From: Gemella haemolysans
GTDB lineage: Bacteria > Bacillota > Bacilli > Staphylococcales > Gemellaceae
DNA length: 64,000 nt
Direction: 5' to 3'
NCBI RefSeq assembly: GCF_012273215.1
Contig: NZ_CP050965.1
Span: 248,001 to 312,000 of the forward strand
Positions 26,297 to 35,971 of this stretch are shown here, one piece after another (the stretch's first letter is position 1; each line of letters begins with the position of its first letter). Both the position numbers and the translations under genes were made by a program. The notes under the pieces were generated by a model. That model did not search any database, was not told the DNA's origin, and saw only the letters and a list, made by a program, of their open reading frames with translations.

Positions 26297-26977
26297 ATGA
26301 AACTTATTACTGAAATTATGGAAGAGAAGGCATTGCCAATTGTTGACAAGATATATAATGATGGCTTTATTCAAGGTTTAATTCGTGCTGATTTATCTAA
26401 GGAGGCAGTGGAACACTATTTAAAAGCTGATGCTTTATACTTAGAAAATTTCAGCGATATTTATGCAATGCTTTTAGCTAAAAGTAATGATAAAGCTGAG
26501 AAAAACTTTTTCTTAGATCAAATTAATTTTGTATTGAACGAAGAAATTGCTGCTCATAAAAATTTAGCTGATTATGTAGGAAGAGACTATCAAGAAATAA
26601 TAAAAGGTGGAGAGTGGTATCCATCTGCAGACCACTATATTAAACATATGTATTATAATGCATTTGCATTTGGAATGGCAGAAACACTTAGTGCTATGGC
26701 ACCATGTCCATGGATTTATCAAATGGTTGCGAGAAAAATTTTAGCTAATCATGATTTAGCTGAAGATCATCCATTAAAATTCTGGGTAGAGTTTTATGCG
26801 GATGGTTTAGTTGACGAAGTACTTTCTGAGTATCATAAAATAATTAATCGTGAAGCAGAATTTATGAGTGAAGAAGGAAAACAACGACTAATTAAAAACT
26901 TTTTAGAAAGTTGTGAACATGAACGACGTTTCTTTAATATGGCTTATACACAAGAACATTGGGGACTTGAGGTGTAG
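26297..26977 (+). CDS. tenA: TenA aminopyrimidine aminohydrolase (thiaminase II)
   Basis: 226 aa of the TenA fold. It has the active-site Cys in SAMAPCPWIYQ, the Asp/Tyr-containing ADALYLENFSDIYA region and C-terminal CEHERRFFNMAY. It hydrolyses 4-amino-5-aminomethyl-2-methylpyrimidine from degraded thiamin to HMP, which ThiD then phosphorylates. First gene of the TPP-controlled operon. A strong AAGGGGGA site precedes ATG, and thiD follows after 3 bp. Confidence 0.96.
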   Translation: MKLITEIMEEKALPIVDKIYNDGFIQGLIRADLSKEAVEHYLKADALYLENFSDIYAMLLAKSNDKAEKNFFLDQINFVLNEEIAAHKNLADYVGRDYQEIIKGGEWYPSADHYIKHMYYNAFAFGMAETLSAMAPCPWIYQMVARKILANHDLAEDHPLKFWVEFYADGLVDEVLSEYHKIINREAEFMSEEGKQRLIKNFLESCEHERRFFNMAYTQEHWGLEV

Positions 26978-26980
26978 GAT

Positions 26981-27778
26981 ATGAGTAAACTTAATATTGC
27001 TTTAACTATTGCAGGAACAGATCCAACTGGTGGAGCTGGAATTATGGCCGATTTAAAAAGTTTCCAAGCTCGTGAAGTGTACGGAATGGCAGTAGTTACT
27101 AGTGTTGTTGCACAAAACACTCTAGGTGTTCAAATGATTAGAAACTTAGACTTAGATATACTAGAAGCGCAATTAAAAAGTGTCTTTGATGATATAACAC
27201 CTAATAGTATAAAAACTGGAATGATAGCAAATGCTGATATGATGAAGCTGATTAAAAAATATTTACCAAAAGATATCCCATATGTTGTTGATCCAGTAAT
27301 GGTTGCAACAAGTGGGGATAAATTGATAGATGATGTTGCTAGAAAACATCTAAAAGAAGAGATATTACCACTTGCTACTATAATTACACCAAATGTTCCA
27401 GAAGCAGAAGAAATAGTCGATTTTAAAATAGTAACTGAAGATGATGTGAATCGTGCAGGAAAATTCATTATTGATGAAGTTGGATGTAAGTCTGTAGTTA
27501 TAAAAGGTGGACATCTAACAGGAGAAGCGAAAGATTATTTATTCTTAAATGATGGGACTAAGAAAGTGTGGACTAGTGAGAGATTTAAAACTAATCATAC
27601 ACATGGAACAGGATGTACTTTCTCAGCAGTTATTACCGCTGAATTAGCAAAAGGCAAAAGTATAGTTGAAGCTGTAGATATTGGAAAAAAATTTATTACC
27701 GCAGCGATTAAACATACACCAGAGATAGGTCATGGAAATGGTCCTGTAAATCATATAGCATTTAAAGGAGATTTATAA
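26981..27778 (+). CDS. thiD: Hydroxymethylpyrimidine (phosphate) kinase ThiD
   Basis: 265 aa ribokinase-fold enzyme with [18 protein letters not shown] at the N-terminus, [13 protein letters not shown] and the anion-hole motif HGTGCTFSA. It phosphorylates HMP to HMP-P and HMP-PP. Length and motifs are typical. Almost contiguous with tenA and thiM. Confidence 0.97.
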   Translation: MSKLNIALTIAGTDPTGGAGIMADLKSFQAREVYGMAVVTSVVAQNTLGVQMIRNLDLDILEAQLKSVFDDITPNSIKTGMIANADMMKLIKKYLPKDIPYVVDPVMVATSGDKLIDDVARKHLKEEILPLATIITPNVPEAEEIVDFKIVTEDDVNRAGKFIIDEVGCKSVVIKGGHLTGEAKDYLFLNDGTKKVWTSERFKTNHTHGTGCTFSAVITAELAKGKSIVEAVDIGKKFITAAIKHTPEIGHGNGPVNHIAFKGDL

Positions 27779-27780
27779 AT

Positions 27781-28563
27781 ATGACAAGTTTAAAATTATT
27801 AAAAAAGAAAGCACCATTAGTGATCTGCATTACTAATGATGTAGTAAAAAATTTCACAGCAAATGGATTAGTAGCACTAGGAGCGTCACCAGCGATGAGT
27901 GAATATCCAAAAGATCTAGAAGATTTATTAAAATATGCTGGAGGATTATTAATAAATATAGGTACATTAACTGATGAAACTTGGAAATTATACCAAGAAG
28001 CATTGAAAATTGCTGAGAAGTATAATGTTCCTGCAGTATTAGACCCTGTAGCATGTGGAGCTGGAGCATATAGAAAAAAAGTATCAGATGATTTAATAAA
28101 CAATTATAAACTAGCAGCGATTAGAGGAAATGCTGGAGAAATTGCATCTTTAGTTGGAATAAATGTAGCATCTAAGGGAGTAGACAGTGCAGGGGTAGAT
28201 AATATTGATGAAATTGCCTTAGCAGCAAATGAGAAGTTTAATATTCCTATAGTAGTAACTGGAGAAGTTGATGCTATTGCTGTTAACGGTAAGGTAGTGA
28301 CTATCCATAACGGAAGTGCAATGATGCCGAAAGTTATTGGAACAGGATGTTTATTAGGAGCAGTTCTAGCAAGTTTTATAGGACTAGAAAAAGGACAAGA
28401 ATTAAAATCTTTAGAAACAGCAATGTTAGCATATAATATTGCCGGGGAAATGGCAGAAAAACGTCCTAATGGACATCTACCAGGAACGTTTAAAGTTGAA
28501 TTTATTAATGCGTTATATGAAGTTACTGATAAAGATATAAAAACATTTAAAAAGGTGAAATAA
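27781..28563 (+). CDS. thiM: Hydroxyethylthiazole kinase ThiM
   Basis: 260 aa. [26 protein letters not shown] covers the thiazole site (read in parts), [12 protein letters not shown] is the substrate loop and [11 protein letters not shown] the ATP/catalytic loop. It salvages hydroxyethylthiazole to its phosphate, the second substrate of ThiE. Its gene lies 2 bp from thiD. No thiC or thiG was seen, so this operon salvages rather than makes thiamin. Confidence 0.97.
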   Translation: MTSLKLLKKKAPLVICITNDVVKNFTANGLVALGASPAMSEYPKDLEDLLKYAGGLLINIGTLTDETWKLYQEALKIAEKYNVPAVLDPVACGAGAYRKKVSDDLINNYKLAAIRGNAGEIASLVGINVASKGVDSAGVDNIDEIALAANEKFNIPIVVTGEVDAIAVNGKVVTIHNGSAMMPKVIGTGCLLGAVLASFIGLEKGQELKSLETAMLAYNIAGEMAEKRPNGHLPGTFKVEFINALYEVTDKDIKTFKKVK

Positions 28564-28564
28564 G

Positions 28565-29197
28565 ATGTTTAATAAAGAACTATTAAAATTATATTTTATT
28601 TGTGGAACGACTACTTGTTTAGGGAAAGATTTATATACAGTAGTTGAAGATGCCTTAGTAGGTGGAATAACTTTATTTCAATTCCGTGAAAAAGGTAAAG
28701 GTGCTTTAGAAGGTAAAGAAAAACTGGAATTAGCAATAAAACTTCAAAATCTTTGTAAAAAATACAATGTACCGTTTATCGTAAATGATGATATAGAATT
28801 GGCATTAGAAATAGATGCTGATGGAGTCCACGTAGGACAAGACGACCTAGGTGTTGATGAAATTAGAAAATTGATGCCAAATAAAATAATCGGTCTTTCT
28901 ATAGGAAATGAAGAAGAATTTAAACAATCCAAAGTTGAATATGTAGATTATGTTGGTGTAGGACCTGTATATGTCACTCAGTCAAAAGATGATGCAGGTG
29001 GTGCAATAGGATATGAAGGACTAGAATTAATGAGAAAATTATTACCGGAAATGCCACTAGTCGCAATCGGTGGAATACAGACACAACATATTAAAGATAT
29101 AATGAAGACAAATGTCGATGGTGTATCTATTATTTCAGCAATTTCATATTCAGATAATATTGAAAAAACAGTTCGTGAAATGAACGAACAATTCTAA
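28565..29197 (+). CDS. thiE: Thiamin phosphate synthase ThiE
   Basis: 210 aa TIM barrel with FQFREKGKGA, VPFIVNDDIELAL, DGVHVGQDD and GVGPVYVTQSKDDA, and late glycine motif AIGGI. It joins HMP-PP and thiazole phosphate to thiamin phosphate. Last gene of tenA-thiD-thiM-thiE, the same order as in staphylococci. Confidence 0.97.
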   Translation: MFNKELLKLYFICGTTTCLGKDLYTVVEDALVGGITLFQFREKGKGALEGKEKLELAIKLQNLCKKYNVPFIVNDDIELALEIDADGVHVGQDDLGVDEIRKLMPNKIIGLSIGNEEEFKQSKVEYVDYVGVGPVYVTQSKDDAGGAIGYEGLELMRKLLPEMPLVAIGGIQTQHIKDIMKTNVDGVSIISAISYSDNIEKTVREMNEQF

Positions 29198-29250
29198 AAT
29201 TAGCCTCCAAAGGAAAATCATTTCTTGATAACTTTCAAGGAATGAGTCAA

Positions 29251-29298
29251 AGAGTAGAATGGAAAATTTATACCGGTTTTTTATTCTGCTCTTTTTAT
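29251..29298 (+). terminator. Probable terminator after thiE
   Basis: AGAGTAGAAT paired with ATTCTGCTCT around a long loop, followed by TTTTTAT. Confidence 0.6.
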
Positions 29299-29381
29299 CT
29301 TATCAATTGATAAAAAAATTGATAAGTTATATAATTAGTGTGAAAAAAAGAATACTAAAATATTGGTAGGAGGAAAATTTT

Positions 29382-30146
29382 ATGACGAATATAGTATTGA
29401 TTCATGGTACATGGTGTGATGGGACTGTGTGGGGAGAATTCGCAGATGATCTGCAAAAATTAGGTTTAAATGTATATACTCCAACATTGAGATATCATGA
29501 TTTACCTTATGAAGAAGTCGAAAAAAAGGTAGCAGATGTTAGTTTAGATGAATTTGCTGATGATATTGTAGATCTAATAGAAACGCTAGATGAAGCTCCG
29601 ATTGTATTGGGGCACTCGTTAGGAGGACTCCTTGCTCAGAAAGTTGCTATGAAGACAATGACTAAGGGGCTTATTTTAATGGGGACTGCACCAGCAGCAG
29701 GAATTTTCGCATTTTATCCAAGCATGGTAATTTGTTTCTATAAACATTTTCTACGTTGGGGATTTTGGAAAAAATCTATGCCCCCTTATAAACATGCATT
29801 TTATGATTATTGTATGAATAATCAAGATGAAGCGGATAAGGAGAGAGAATTTTCTAAATTAGTTCCAGAATCTGGATTTACATACTTCCAAATGGCACTA
29901 CCTTTTTTAGATAAGCAAAAAGGTGCATATATTGATTTTAAAATTGTAACTGAACCTGTATTAGTAATAACTGGAAGTGAAGATAAAATGGTGCATCCAA
30001 ATATAGCAAAAGCAACAGCGAAAAGATACAAAAACGCTACATTAACAATATTACAAGGTTCAGATCATATGTATGAAGCTCCGAAATATAGAGACAAAAC
30101 TGTAGAAGCAATAGAGAAATGGCTAAAAAATAACAATCTTAACTAG
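29382..30146 (+). CDS. Alpha/beta hydrolase of unknown substrate
   Basis: 254 aa. LIHGTWCDGTVW is the oxyanion-loop region. The nucleophile Ser is in GHSLGG, the acid Asp in TGSEDKMVHP and the catalytic His in GSDHMYEAP, so the triad is complete. No signal peptide; cytosolic esterase or lipase-like. A single gene with GGAGG upstream of ATG. The specific substrate cannot be read from sequence. Confidence 0.85.
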   Translation: MTNIVLIHGTWCDGTVWGEFADDLQKLGLNVYTPTLRYHDLPYEEVEKKVADVSLDEFADDIVDLIETLDEAPIVLGHSLGGLLAQKVAMKTMTKGLILMGTAPAAGIFAFYPSMVICFYKHFLRWGFWKKSMPPYKHAFYDYCMNNQDEADKEREFSKLVPESGFTYFQMALPFLDKQKGAYIDFKIVTEPVLVITGSEDKMVHPNIAKATAKRYKNATLTILQGSDHMYEAPKYRDKTVEAIEKWLKNNNLN

Positions 30147-30240
30147 TGATTTTTTGAAAGAAATAGTATTTTATGTAAATGAAAAAGTAAATAATCATGA
30201 GTTTTCAAAAAACTTTTTAAAAAAAATTCAAAAAAAAGTG

Positions 30241-30269
30241 TTGACATTTTTAATTCTGAATGATAACAT
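30241..30269 (+). promoter_or_regulatory. Promoter of the metQ leader
   Basis: TTGACA (30241-30246), 17 bp, TAACAT (30264-30269). The preceding ~90 bp are plain AT-rich sequence. Confidence 0.8.
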
Positions 30270-30274
30270 AGAGT

Positions 30275-30575
30275 CAAGTTAAAAATTACCAATATTCAAA
30301 TAAGTACTTTATAGGAACTTTTACAGAGAGTGTGGATGGGTGAAAGCACACAATGCAGATGATAAAGGAAAATGGTTTGAATGGTAAAAAAAGTGAGTTT
30401 TAAAACACAAGCTTTTTTCGTAGGCGTTACGTTACAAACGCACACTATCTCGGATATATTCTAGATGCATAGCCGATGTAGTGGTAAAGTTCGTATTTTA
30501 CGAAAAAGTAAGGTGGTACCGTGAAATTAGTTTTCGCCCTTATTCTCTTAGGAGAGTAGGGGTGATTTTTTTTAC
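30275..30575 (+). promoter_or_regulatory. Met T-box leader of metQ
   Basis: A full T-box. The stem I lower helix pairs ACCAATATTCAAA with TTTGAATGGT. The AGTA internal loop lies opposite GAAAATGG, so the specifier is AUG. A distal loop follows, then the core AAGGTGGTACCGTGAAA and a terminator CGCCCTTATTCTC/GAGAGTAGGGGTG with T8 (30535-30573). Uncharged tRNA-Met would allow metQ expression. Confidence 0.93.
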
Positions 30576-30634
30576 ATAAAATTCACAAAACCTAAATATT
30601 AATAATAAAAAAATCAAAAGGAGAAAATTATATA

Positions 30635-31492
30635 ATGAAGAAATTATTATTTTTAGTAACAAGTTTTATACTTGGAATCGTATTAATTGGATGCTCTAGC
30701 GCATCAAAAACTGAGAAAAAAGGTATCGATGTTGATAAACTAGATCCTAGTAAACCTGTAACAGTAAAAGTTGGAGCTACTAACGTACCTCACGCTGTAT
30801 TATTAGAGCACGTTGCTCCTCAACTTGAAAAAGAAGGAATCAAATTAGACATCGTTACATACCAAGACTACTACGTACCAAACAAAACGTTAAACGATAA
30901 AGATATCGACATTAACTACTTCCAACACGTACCATTCTTAAAAAATGCTATTAAAGAAAATGGATACAAAATTGAAGATGCTGGTGCAATTCACTTAGAG
31001 CCAATCGGATTATACTCTAAAAAAGTTAAAAACGTTAAAGACCTTAAAGAAGGTGCCAAAGTATTAGTAAGTAACAACAAATCTGAATGGGGACGCGTAA
31101 TTAAATTACTAGCTTCTGAAGGATTAGTAAAAGTTAAAGATGGTGTAGATCCAGTAACAGCTACTTTTGATGATATCGCTGAAAACCCTAAAAAATTACA
31201 ATTTAGCTACGAAAATGATCCAGCATTAATGGTTAAATTCTACCAAAATGGTGAAGGTGACCTAGTTTCAATCAACGCTAACTTTGCTGTTGACGCAGGA
31301 TTAAATGCAGCAACTGAACCAGTTTTAGTAGAAAAAGCTACAGATGATAACCCATATGCTAACATCGTCGTTGTTCGTGAAGGTGATAAAGACAAACTTG
31401 TTGTTAAAAAACTTGTTGCAGCTTTAAAATCTGAAGATACTCAAAAATTCATTAAAGAAAAATGGAATGGAGCAGTATTACCTGTTAAATAA
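30635..31492 (+). CDS. metQ: Methionine-binding ABC lipoprotein MetQ (NlpA family)
   Basis: 285 aa. Lipoprotein signal with lipobox LIGC. NlpA features: VKVGATNVPHA, YQDYYVPN, DINYFQHVPFL, LEPIGLYSKK, and a C-terminal AALKSEDTQKFIKEKW. It binds methionine outside the membrane for the MetNI transporter. No metN or metI lies next to it here, because the next gene is on the opposite strand, so the ATPase and permease must be elsewhere. Confidence 0.94.
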   Translation: MKKLLFLVTSFILGIVLIGCSSASKTEKKGIDVDKLDPSKPVTVKVGATNVPHAVLLEHVAPQLEKEGIKLDIVTYQDYYVPNKTLNDKDIDINYFQHVPFLKNAIKENGYKIEDAGAIHLEPIGLYSKKVKNVKDLKEGAKVLVSNNKSEWGRVIKLLASEGLVKVKDGVDPVTATFDDIAENPKKLQFSYENDPALMVKFYQNGEGDLVSINANFAVDAGLNAATEPVLVEKATDDNPYANIVVVREGDKDKLVVKKLVAALKSEDTQKFIKEKWNGAVLPVK

Positions 31493-31513
31493 TTTCATTA
31501 AATAAATAAAAAA

Positions 31514-31538
31514 GCAGCTCATAAGAGCTGTTTTTTTG
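31514..31538 (+). terminator. Terminator of metQ
   Basis: AGCAGCTC-ATAA-GAGCTG followed by T7. Confidence 0.9.
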
Positions 31539-31587
31539 TTTATTTAAAGTAAAGAAAGTGTGAATTTAATTTATATACTGGAAAATA

Positions 31588-31620
31588 AAAAATTGGACTG
31601 ACAAAAATCAGTCCAATTAG
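31588..31620 (-). terminator. Terminator of mntH
   Basis: TTGGACTGA / TCAGTCCAA stem, with a T-run on the minus strand past it. Confidence 0.85.
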
Positions 31621-31621
31621 T

Positions 31622-32983
31622 TTATATGAATGTTGATATTATTAACCAGAAATTTAAGATTATTAATATTACTGTACAGATCCATGCAAGAATCTTCATC
31701 CATGGTTTAATAACAAATTCTCCCATAAGTTTTTTATTTGATGTATAAAGTGTTAGTGGGATAATTGATATTGGAAGAGCAATACTTAAGAATACTTGTG
31801 TATAAATTAGTAAGCTCTCTATTGCTTGTTCGCTATCTCCGAAAACTATTAAACAGATAACAACAGGTAATACTGCAATTACACGTGTTAACATTCTTCT
31901 AAGCCACATAGGAAGCCTTAAATGAATGAAACCTTCCATAACTATTTGCCCTGATAATGTACCAGTAATAGTAGAATTTTGTCCAGATGCTAAAAGAGCA
32001 ACTGCGAATAATATACTAAGAAGTGGCGAAGCAATAGATCCAACAATATTACTATCTTGTAAAGCATTGTATAAATCTGTAAAACGTCCAAGGCTGTCAC
32101 CATGACCATGGAATAATGCTGCCCCAAGAACTAATAGTAGACAGTTTACTACGAATGCAATAGTAAGTTGAATATTAGAATCTATTGTAGAAAATCGAAT
32201 TGCTTCTCTTTTAACTTTATTATCTTTTCTATCGTATCGTCTTGCTTGAACAATAGAAGAATGTAGGTATAAATTATGTGGCATAACTGTTGCACCTACG
32301 ATACCAAGGGCGATAAATAATGCACCTTTATTACTAATTACTTCTTTGTTTGGAATAAATCCTTTAATTAATTCTCCGGTATTAGGATTAGATAATAAAA
32401 CTTCATAGAAGAATATTATAAGAATTGTAAAAATAAGTGCAGCCACAATTGCCTCAATTTTTCTAAATCCAAAATGCGCTAATAATAATAGTAAAAATAC
32501 ATCGAAGATAGTTATTATAACTCCTAATAGTAATGGAATACCGAATAACAATTTTAAAGCTACGGCACTTCCGATAATTTCTGCAATATCAGTAGCCATA
32601 ATAGCTAGTTCGGTAATAATCCAAAGGACAACACCTAGTTTCTTACCAGTATGTTTTCTAGTTGCTTGAGCTAGGTCCATACCAGTTACAATACCTAATC
32701 TTACAGACATTGATTGAAGCAACATCGCGATAAGATTCGATATAAGTATAACGAATAGTAAGCTATACGCATATTGAGCACCACCAGCGATAGAGGTAAT
32801 CCAGTTACCAGGATCCATATAACCGACTGCTACTAATGCTCCCGGTCCACTATAAGCCAGGACTTTCTTTAAAAAGCTTCCTTCTTTTGGAACATCAACT
32901 GTATTGTTAATTTCTTGAAGAGAAAGCTGATTCGCAGCTTCTAACTCTTCTTGACTTTTTCTCAAAAATTTTTTAAAAATCAT
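31622..32983 (-). CDS. mntH: Nramp-family manganese transporter MntH
   Basis: 453 aa with eleven or so membrane helices. The helix 1 metal motif is GYMDPGNW, helix 6 has [10 protein letters not shown], and the [19 protein letters not shown] signature is present. Imports Mn2+ (also Fe2+) with protons at the cell membrane. A 50-residue charged N-terminal tail is somewhat long for the family. The two palindromes in its leader match MntR boxes. Confidence 0.96.
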   Translation of the reverse strand: MIFKKFLRKSQEELEAANQLSLQEINNTVDVPKEGSFLKKVLAYSGPGALVAVGYMDPGNWITSIAGGAQYAYSLLFVILISNLIAMLLQSMSVRLGIVTGMDLAQATRKHTGKKLGVVLWIITELAIMATDIAEIIGSAVALKLLFGIPLLLGVIITIFDVFLLLLLAHFGFRKIEAIVAALIFTILIIFFYEVLLSNPNTGELIKGFIPNKEVISNKGALFIALGIVGATVMPHNLYLHSSIVQARRYDRKDNKVKREAIRFSTIDSNIQLTIAFVVNCLLLVLGAALFHGHGDSLGRFTDLYNALQDSNIVGSIASPLLSILFAVALLASGQNSTITGTLSGQIVMEGFIHLRLPMWLRRMLTRVIAVLPVVICLIVFGDSEQAIESLLIYTQVFLSIALPISIIPLTLYTSNKKLMGEFVIKPWMKILAWICTVILIILNFWLIISTFI

Positions 32984-33033
32984 TTAATCACCTTCTCTAA
33001 AAATAATAGTGTAGAATAAGAATATAAAACTAC

Positions 33034-33083
33034 TTTCCTTAAGGCAGAAATCTTGCCTTCGGAAAACTATAAACAATATTATA
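33034..33083 (-). promoter_or_regulatory. Tandem MntR-type operators and -10 box of mntH
   Basis: Read on the minus strand, TGCCTTAAGGAAA (33034-33046) matches the Bacillus MntR consensus TTTGCCTTAAGGAAA. A second, inverted, imperfect copy TTGCCTTCGGAAAA lies at 33053-33066. TATAAT lies at 33078-33083 immediately upstream. Repression by Mn-bound MntR is inferred. The remaining ~270 bp up to 33352 show no gene. Confidence 0.8.
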
Positions 33084-33352
33084 CTACAAAAATGAAAAAA
33101 TGTAAATTCTTTTGAAAATAGATATCATCATGATATTAGTTTATTATTAGTATAAGATGAAAAAAGTTTAAAATATATTGAAAATAATTTGAATAGAAAT
33201 AAAATCCTATTGTAATATAAGTTAATTCTTTGTATAGGAAAAATGAGAAAATATTATTAGGTGATTATATATACAACAATGATAAATGTAGTTCTGTATA
33301 TATAATTGTGATAGAATATAATTGAAGGGTTATACAGTAGGGGGAGATACTT

Positions 33353-34072
33353 ATGGAAAGTTATATTTTTATTATCATATTAAGTCTAATTTTTGCTAGT
33401 GCCATTAAGTGTTTAGTAGATAGTGAGAATAAGAGAGAGTTCCTATTTAGACGAAGTTGTTGTTCTAGTTGTCAGAAAGAATTAAGGGGTATGGACTTAA
33501 TTCCCATTTTTAGCTATTTATATAAAAAAGGACGATGTAGTTACTGTAATCAAAAAATTCCATTAGATGTATTTTTATACGAAATTTTTACTTTTATTAC
33601 TATAGTATTATTTATTATTTTCCAAAATCATTTTGTTTTTATTAGTTATCTTGAAGTTAGTATATTTATTATTCTCATTTTTTTAGGAATAGAAGATATA
33701 AAATCATTTGAAGTTAATGATGAGTTGTTTTATCTTCTAATTATATTAAATTTTTCTTCTATATATATACACTATTATTTATTCAATTTTTTAGATTTTA
33801 TTTATCTTATTATTATCTTTCATATACTATATATTTTTACAAGAGGTGGTTTAGGTTATGGCGATATAAAAGTTTTTTGTGTATTAGCTTTAAATTTAAA
33901 CTTATTTGAAGGAGTGTATTTGTTAATTTTCACATTTTTATATGCAGGATTCTTCGCCATTTGGTTAATTATTTTGAAAAAAGTTAAAAGAAAAACGAAA
34001 CTACCACTAGTACCATTCATAGCGCTTAGTTATTTAACAATAATATTAATAAGGGAGGGATTATTATGGTAG
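33353..34072 (+). CDS. comC: Type IV prepilin peptidase (ComC/PilD family)
   Basis: 239 aa polytopic membrane aspartyl protease. Two CxxC pairs (CCSSCQ and CSYCNQ) form the cytosolic zinc site. Catalytic aspartates lie in GIEDIKSFEV and in the GxGD motif GLGYGDIKVF. It cleaves and methylates prepilin-like proteins of the competence pseudopilus. No pilin genes are nearby. Its end overlaps the start of radC by 7 bp. Confidence 0.92.
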   Translation: MESYIFIIILSLIFASAIKCLVDSENKREFLFRRSCCSSCQKELRGMDLIPIFSYLYKKGRCSYCNQKIPLDVFLYEIFTFITIVLFIIFQNHFVFISYLEVSIFIILIFLGIEDIKSFEVNDELFYLLIILNFSSIYIHYYLFNFLDFIYLIIIFHILYIFTRGGLGYGDIKVFCVLALNLNLFEGVYLLIFTFLYAGFFAIWLIILKKVKRKTKLPLVPFIALSYLTIILIREGLLW

Positions 34073-34839
34073 CATATACTATTAAAGAGTTTAATGAGGA
34101 AGATCGTCCGAGGGAGAAATTCAAAAAATTAGGTGCTCTAGCTCTCAGCGATAAAGAGATTCTAGCAATATTACTAAGAACAGGGACAAAAAATCAAAAT
34201 GTAATTGAGCTTTCCGACATGATTCTGAAAGATATGGGTGGCATTACAAAGTTAAGAGATACAACTTTAACAGAACTTATGAAACATAAGGGGATAGGTC
34301 AGGAAAAGGCGATACACATTCTGGCGAATATAGAGTTTGCAAGAAGAATATATGCAACGAATGTCCTAGATGTGAAGTGTGATAGCCCGCAGTCAATAGC
34401 CAATTATCTAAAATCATCTTTAGAGAATTTAACACAAGAAGTCTTCATAGTATTAGATATTGATACGAAAGGTAAAATAATCGAAAAAAGAGAAGTATTC
34501 AAAGGTAGTTTATCTATGTCGGTGGTGCATCCAAGGGAAGTATTTAAACTAGCGATAAAAAATAGTGCTTCAAGCATTGTCTGTGTGCATAATCACCCAA
34601 GTGGAGATGCAACACCTTCTATAGAAGATATTAAAACGACGATAAATCTAATGGAAGTTGGTGAAGTAGTTGGTATAGAAATGCTAGATCATATTGTAGT
34701 GGCTAAAAAAGGATATGTTAGTATTAGAAAAGTATTGAATTATCTAGCAGTTGAAAATATAGATTATAAATATGAAGATGTTACAGGTGAACAATTAAAA
34801 TATATACTGAGAAAATATAAGGTTGTAGGAGAGTATTAA
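34066..34839 (+). CDS. radC: RadC-family JAB/MPN domain protein
   Basis: 257 aa. The N-terminal UPF0758 helix-hairpin region (ALSDKEILAILLRTGT, HKGIGQEKA) is followed by a metalloprotease-like domain with the JAMM motif VHNHPSGDATPS. In many firmicutes radC is competence-regulated, which fits its overlap with comC. Biochemical role is still unsettled for the family. Confidence 0.95.
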   Translation: MVAYTIKEFNEEDRPREKFKKLGALALSDKEILAILLRTGTKNQNVIELSDMILKDMGGITKLRDTTLTELMKHKGIGQEKAIHILANIEFARRIYATNVLDVKCDSPQSIANYLKSSLENLTQEVFIVLDIDTKGKIIEKREVFKGSLSMSVVHPREVFKLAIKNSASSIVCVHNHPSGDATPSIEDIKTTINLMEVGEVVGIEMLDHIVVAKKGYVSIRKVLNYLAVENIDYKYEDVTGEQLKYILRKYKVVGEY

Positions 34840-34943
34840 ATAAGTAAAAGGTCTAAAACGAAATATAAAAAATTGATTTTCTAGTAGAAATATAGTAGTA
34901 TAAAGGAAGGTGATTCACTACCTATATTTCAAATGTGAACGTT

Positions 34944-34970
34944 AAGCTAGGAATTTTTCCTAGCTTTTTT
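34944..34970 (+). terminator. Terminator of comC-radC
   Basis: AAGCTAGGAA-TTT-TTCCTAGCTT followed by T4 or more. Another stem (GAAATATAG...CTATATTTC, about 34887-34931) precedes it. Confidence 0.88.
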
Positions 34971-35102
34971 GTATGGAATATTTTTAATGGGTGAAAAATT
35001 CTAGAATAAGGGTATTTGATATGCAAACAATTTGAAAAATTATAGAAAGATCAATATTTCAAAATTTTTGCTTTTCTACTTCATCTATGTTAAAATATAG
35101 TC

Positions 35103-35193
35103 ATAAAAGAGAGAGCCGTTTTAAAGACGGTGGCTCTAGTTTAGGTATTTTATAACCATCTAGCCTGCCAAAGCATAAAGATGGTTATTTTTT
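35103..35193 (+). ncRNA. Putative antisense antitoxin RNA of a type I toxin-antitoxin pair
   Basis: A promoter TTGCTT-17 bp-TAAAAT (35068-35073, 35091-35096) is followed by a GAGAGAGCCG...GGTGGCTCT hairpin. A terminator stem ATAACCATCT / AGATGGTTAT (35152-35188) with a T-run comes next. The end overlaps the stop region of the oppositely read small toxin gene. This is the geometry of RNAII/RatA-like antitoxins. No other product is encoded. Confidence 0.55.
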
Positions 35194-35289
35194 ATTGTCT
35201 TTTTTTAATGCTACAATACATGCACTAACTACTGAAACAATCAATAGATTTATTCCAATAATCGTCTGTACAATTTCGTAAGCTGACAA
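35185..35289 (-). CDS. Holin-like type I toxin, 34 aa
   Basis: Encodes MSAYEIVQTIIGINLLIVSVV and ends ALKKDNKK: a short start, one membrane helix and a Lys-rich tail, the pattern of the Hol_Tox peptides (MxAYExxQTIxG). The start is TTG 35289 with AAAGGAG (35297-35303) 7 bases upstream. A promoter TTGATA-17 bp-TATAAT lies at 35439-35411, giving a long ~115-nt leader. It would depolarise the membrane if translated without the antisense RNA. Confidence 0.75.
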   Translation of the reverse strand: MSAYEIVQTIIGINLLIVSVVSACIVALKKDNKK

Positions 35290-35410
35290 CTTGCTACTCC
35301 TTTCGTCAAGATTTTAGTGTATGCGAGCATAGCACCATCCCCTTTCATATTGAAGTAGCCACCATCTTTATCGGAAGTGTTACACTCCCTAACTTCTCTC
35401 TCCAATTTTG

Positions 35411-35439
35411 ATTATATCAAATTAAATGGTCATTATCAA
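35411..35439 (-). promoter_or_regulatory. Promoter of the holin-like toxin mRNA
   Basis: Minus-strand TTGATA (35434-35439), exact 17-bp spacer, TATAAT (35411-35416). From here to 35850 no gene is seen. Confidence 0.75.
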
Positions 35440-35850
35440 TAATTTATAAATATACGTAATATAATAAATTTAAAGGATAAATATAGTGTTACAGTGAATG
35501 TTAAAAAAATTCATTTACTATAGTTTTACTGAAGTTATTATATCAAAAAAGTGGTTTTGATGAGGAAATAATTTTGTAAATGTATATAGGTATAGAAAAG
35601 AGAAGACATGTATTTTTTAGTTCCAGTTAAAAGATTAGTTTCAAGTTAATTTTTAGTTTTATATTTGAATTGGAATTTAATTTAAGAATTAATAAATTCT
35701 AAAAACAACCTTGAATTTTCAGAAATAACATTGACTAGCAATTTTTTATTTGATATAATTTCTATAATTTAACAAACGTTAATTGGGTTTTATGTTGAGT
35801 GGAAAGTTAATCTATAGATTGAATTATTTTAGAATATCAAATATTAAGAA

Positions 35851-35890
35851 AGAAATTGATTAGCTTCTATGAGCAATTGATTTCTTTTTA
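35851..35890 (+). terminator. Hairpin with T-run ahead of the first ABC exporter
   Basis: AGAAATTGATT pairs with AATTGATTTCT (two wobbles) and is followed by TTTTTA, ~80 bp upstream of the start codon. It may be an attenuator or a terminator of upstream transcription. Confidence 0.6.
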
Positions 35891-35971
35891 TTGTATTTAG
35901 ATTTTAAAAGGCTATTTATAAAATAAAAACTGGACTTTTAAATAGAAGGACTCAAATTAGGAGTGGGAAAT

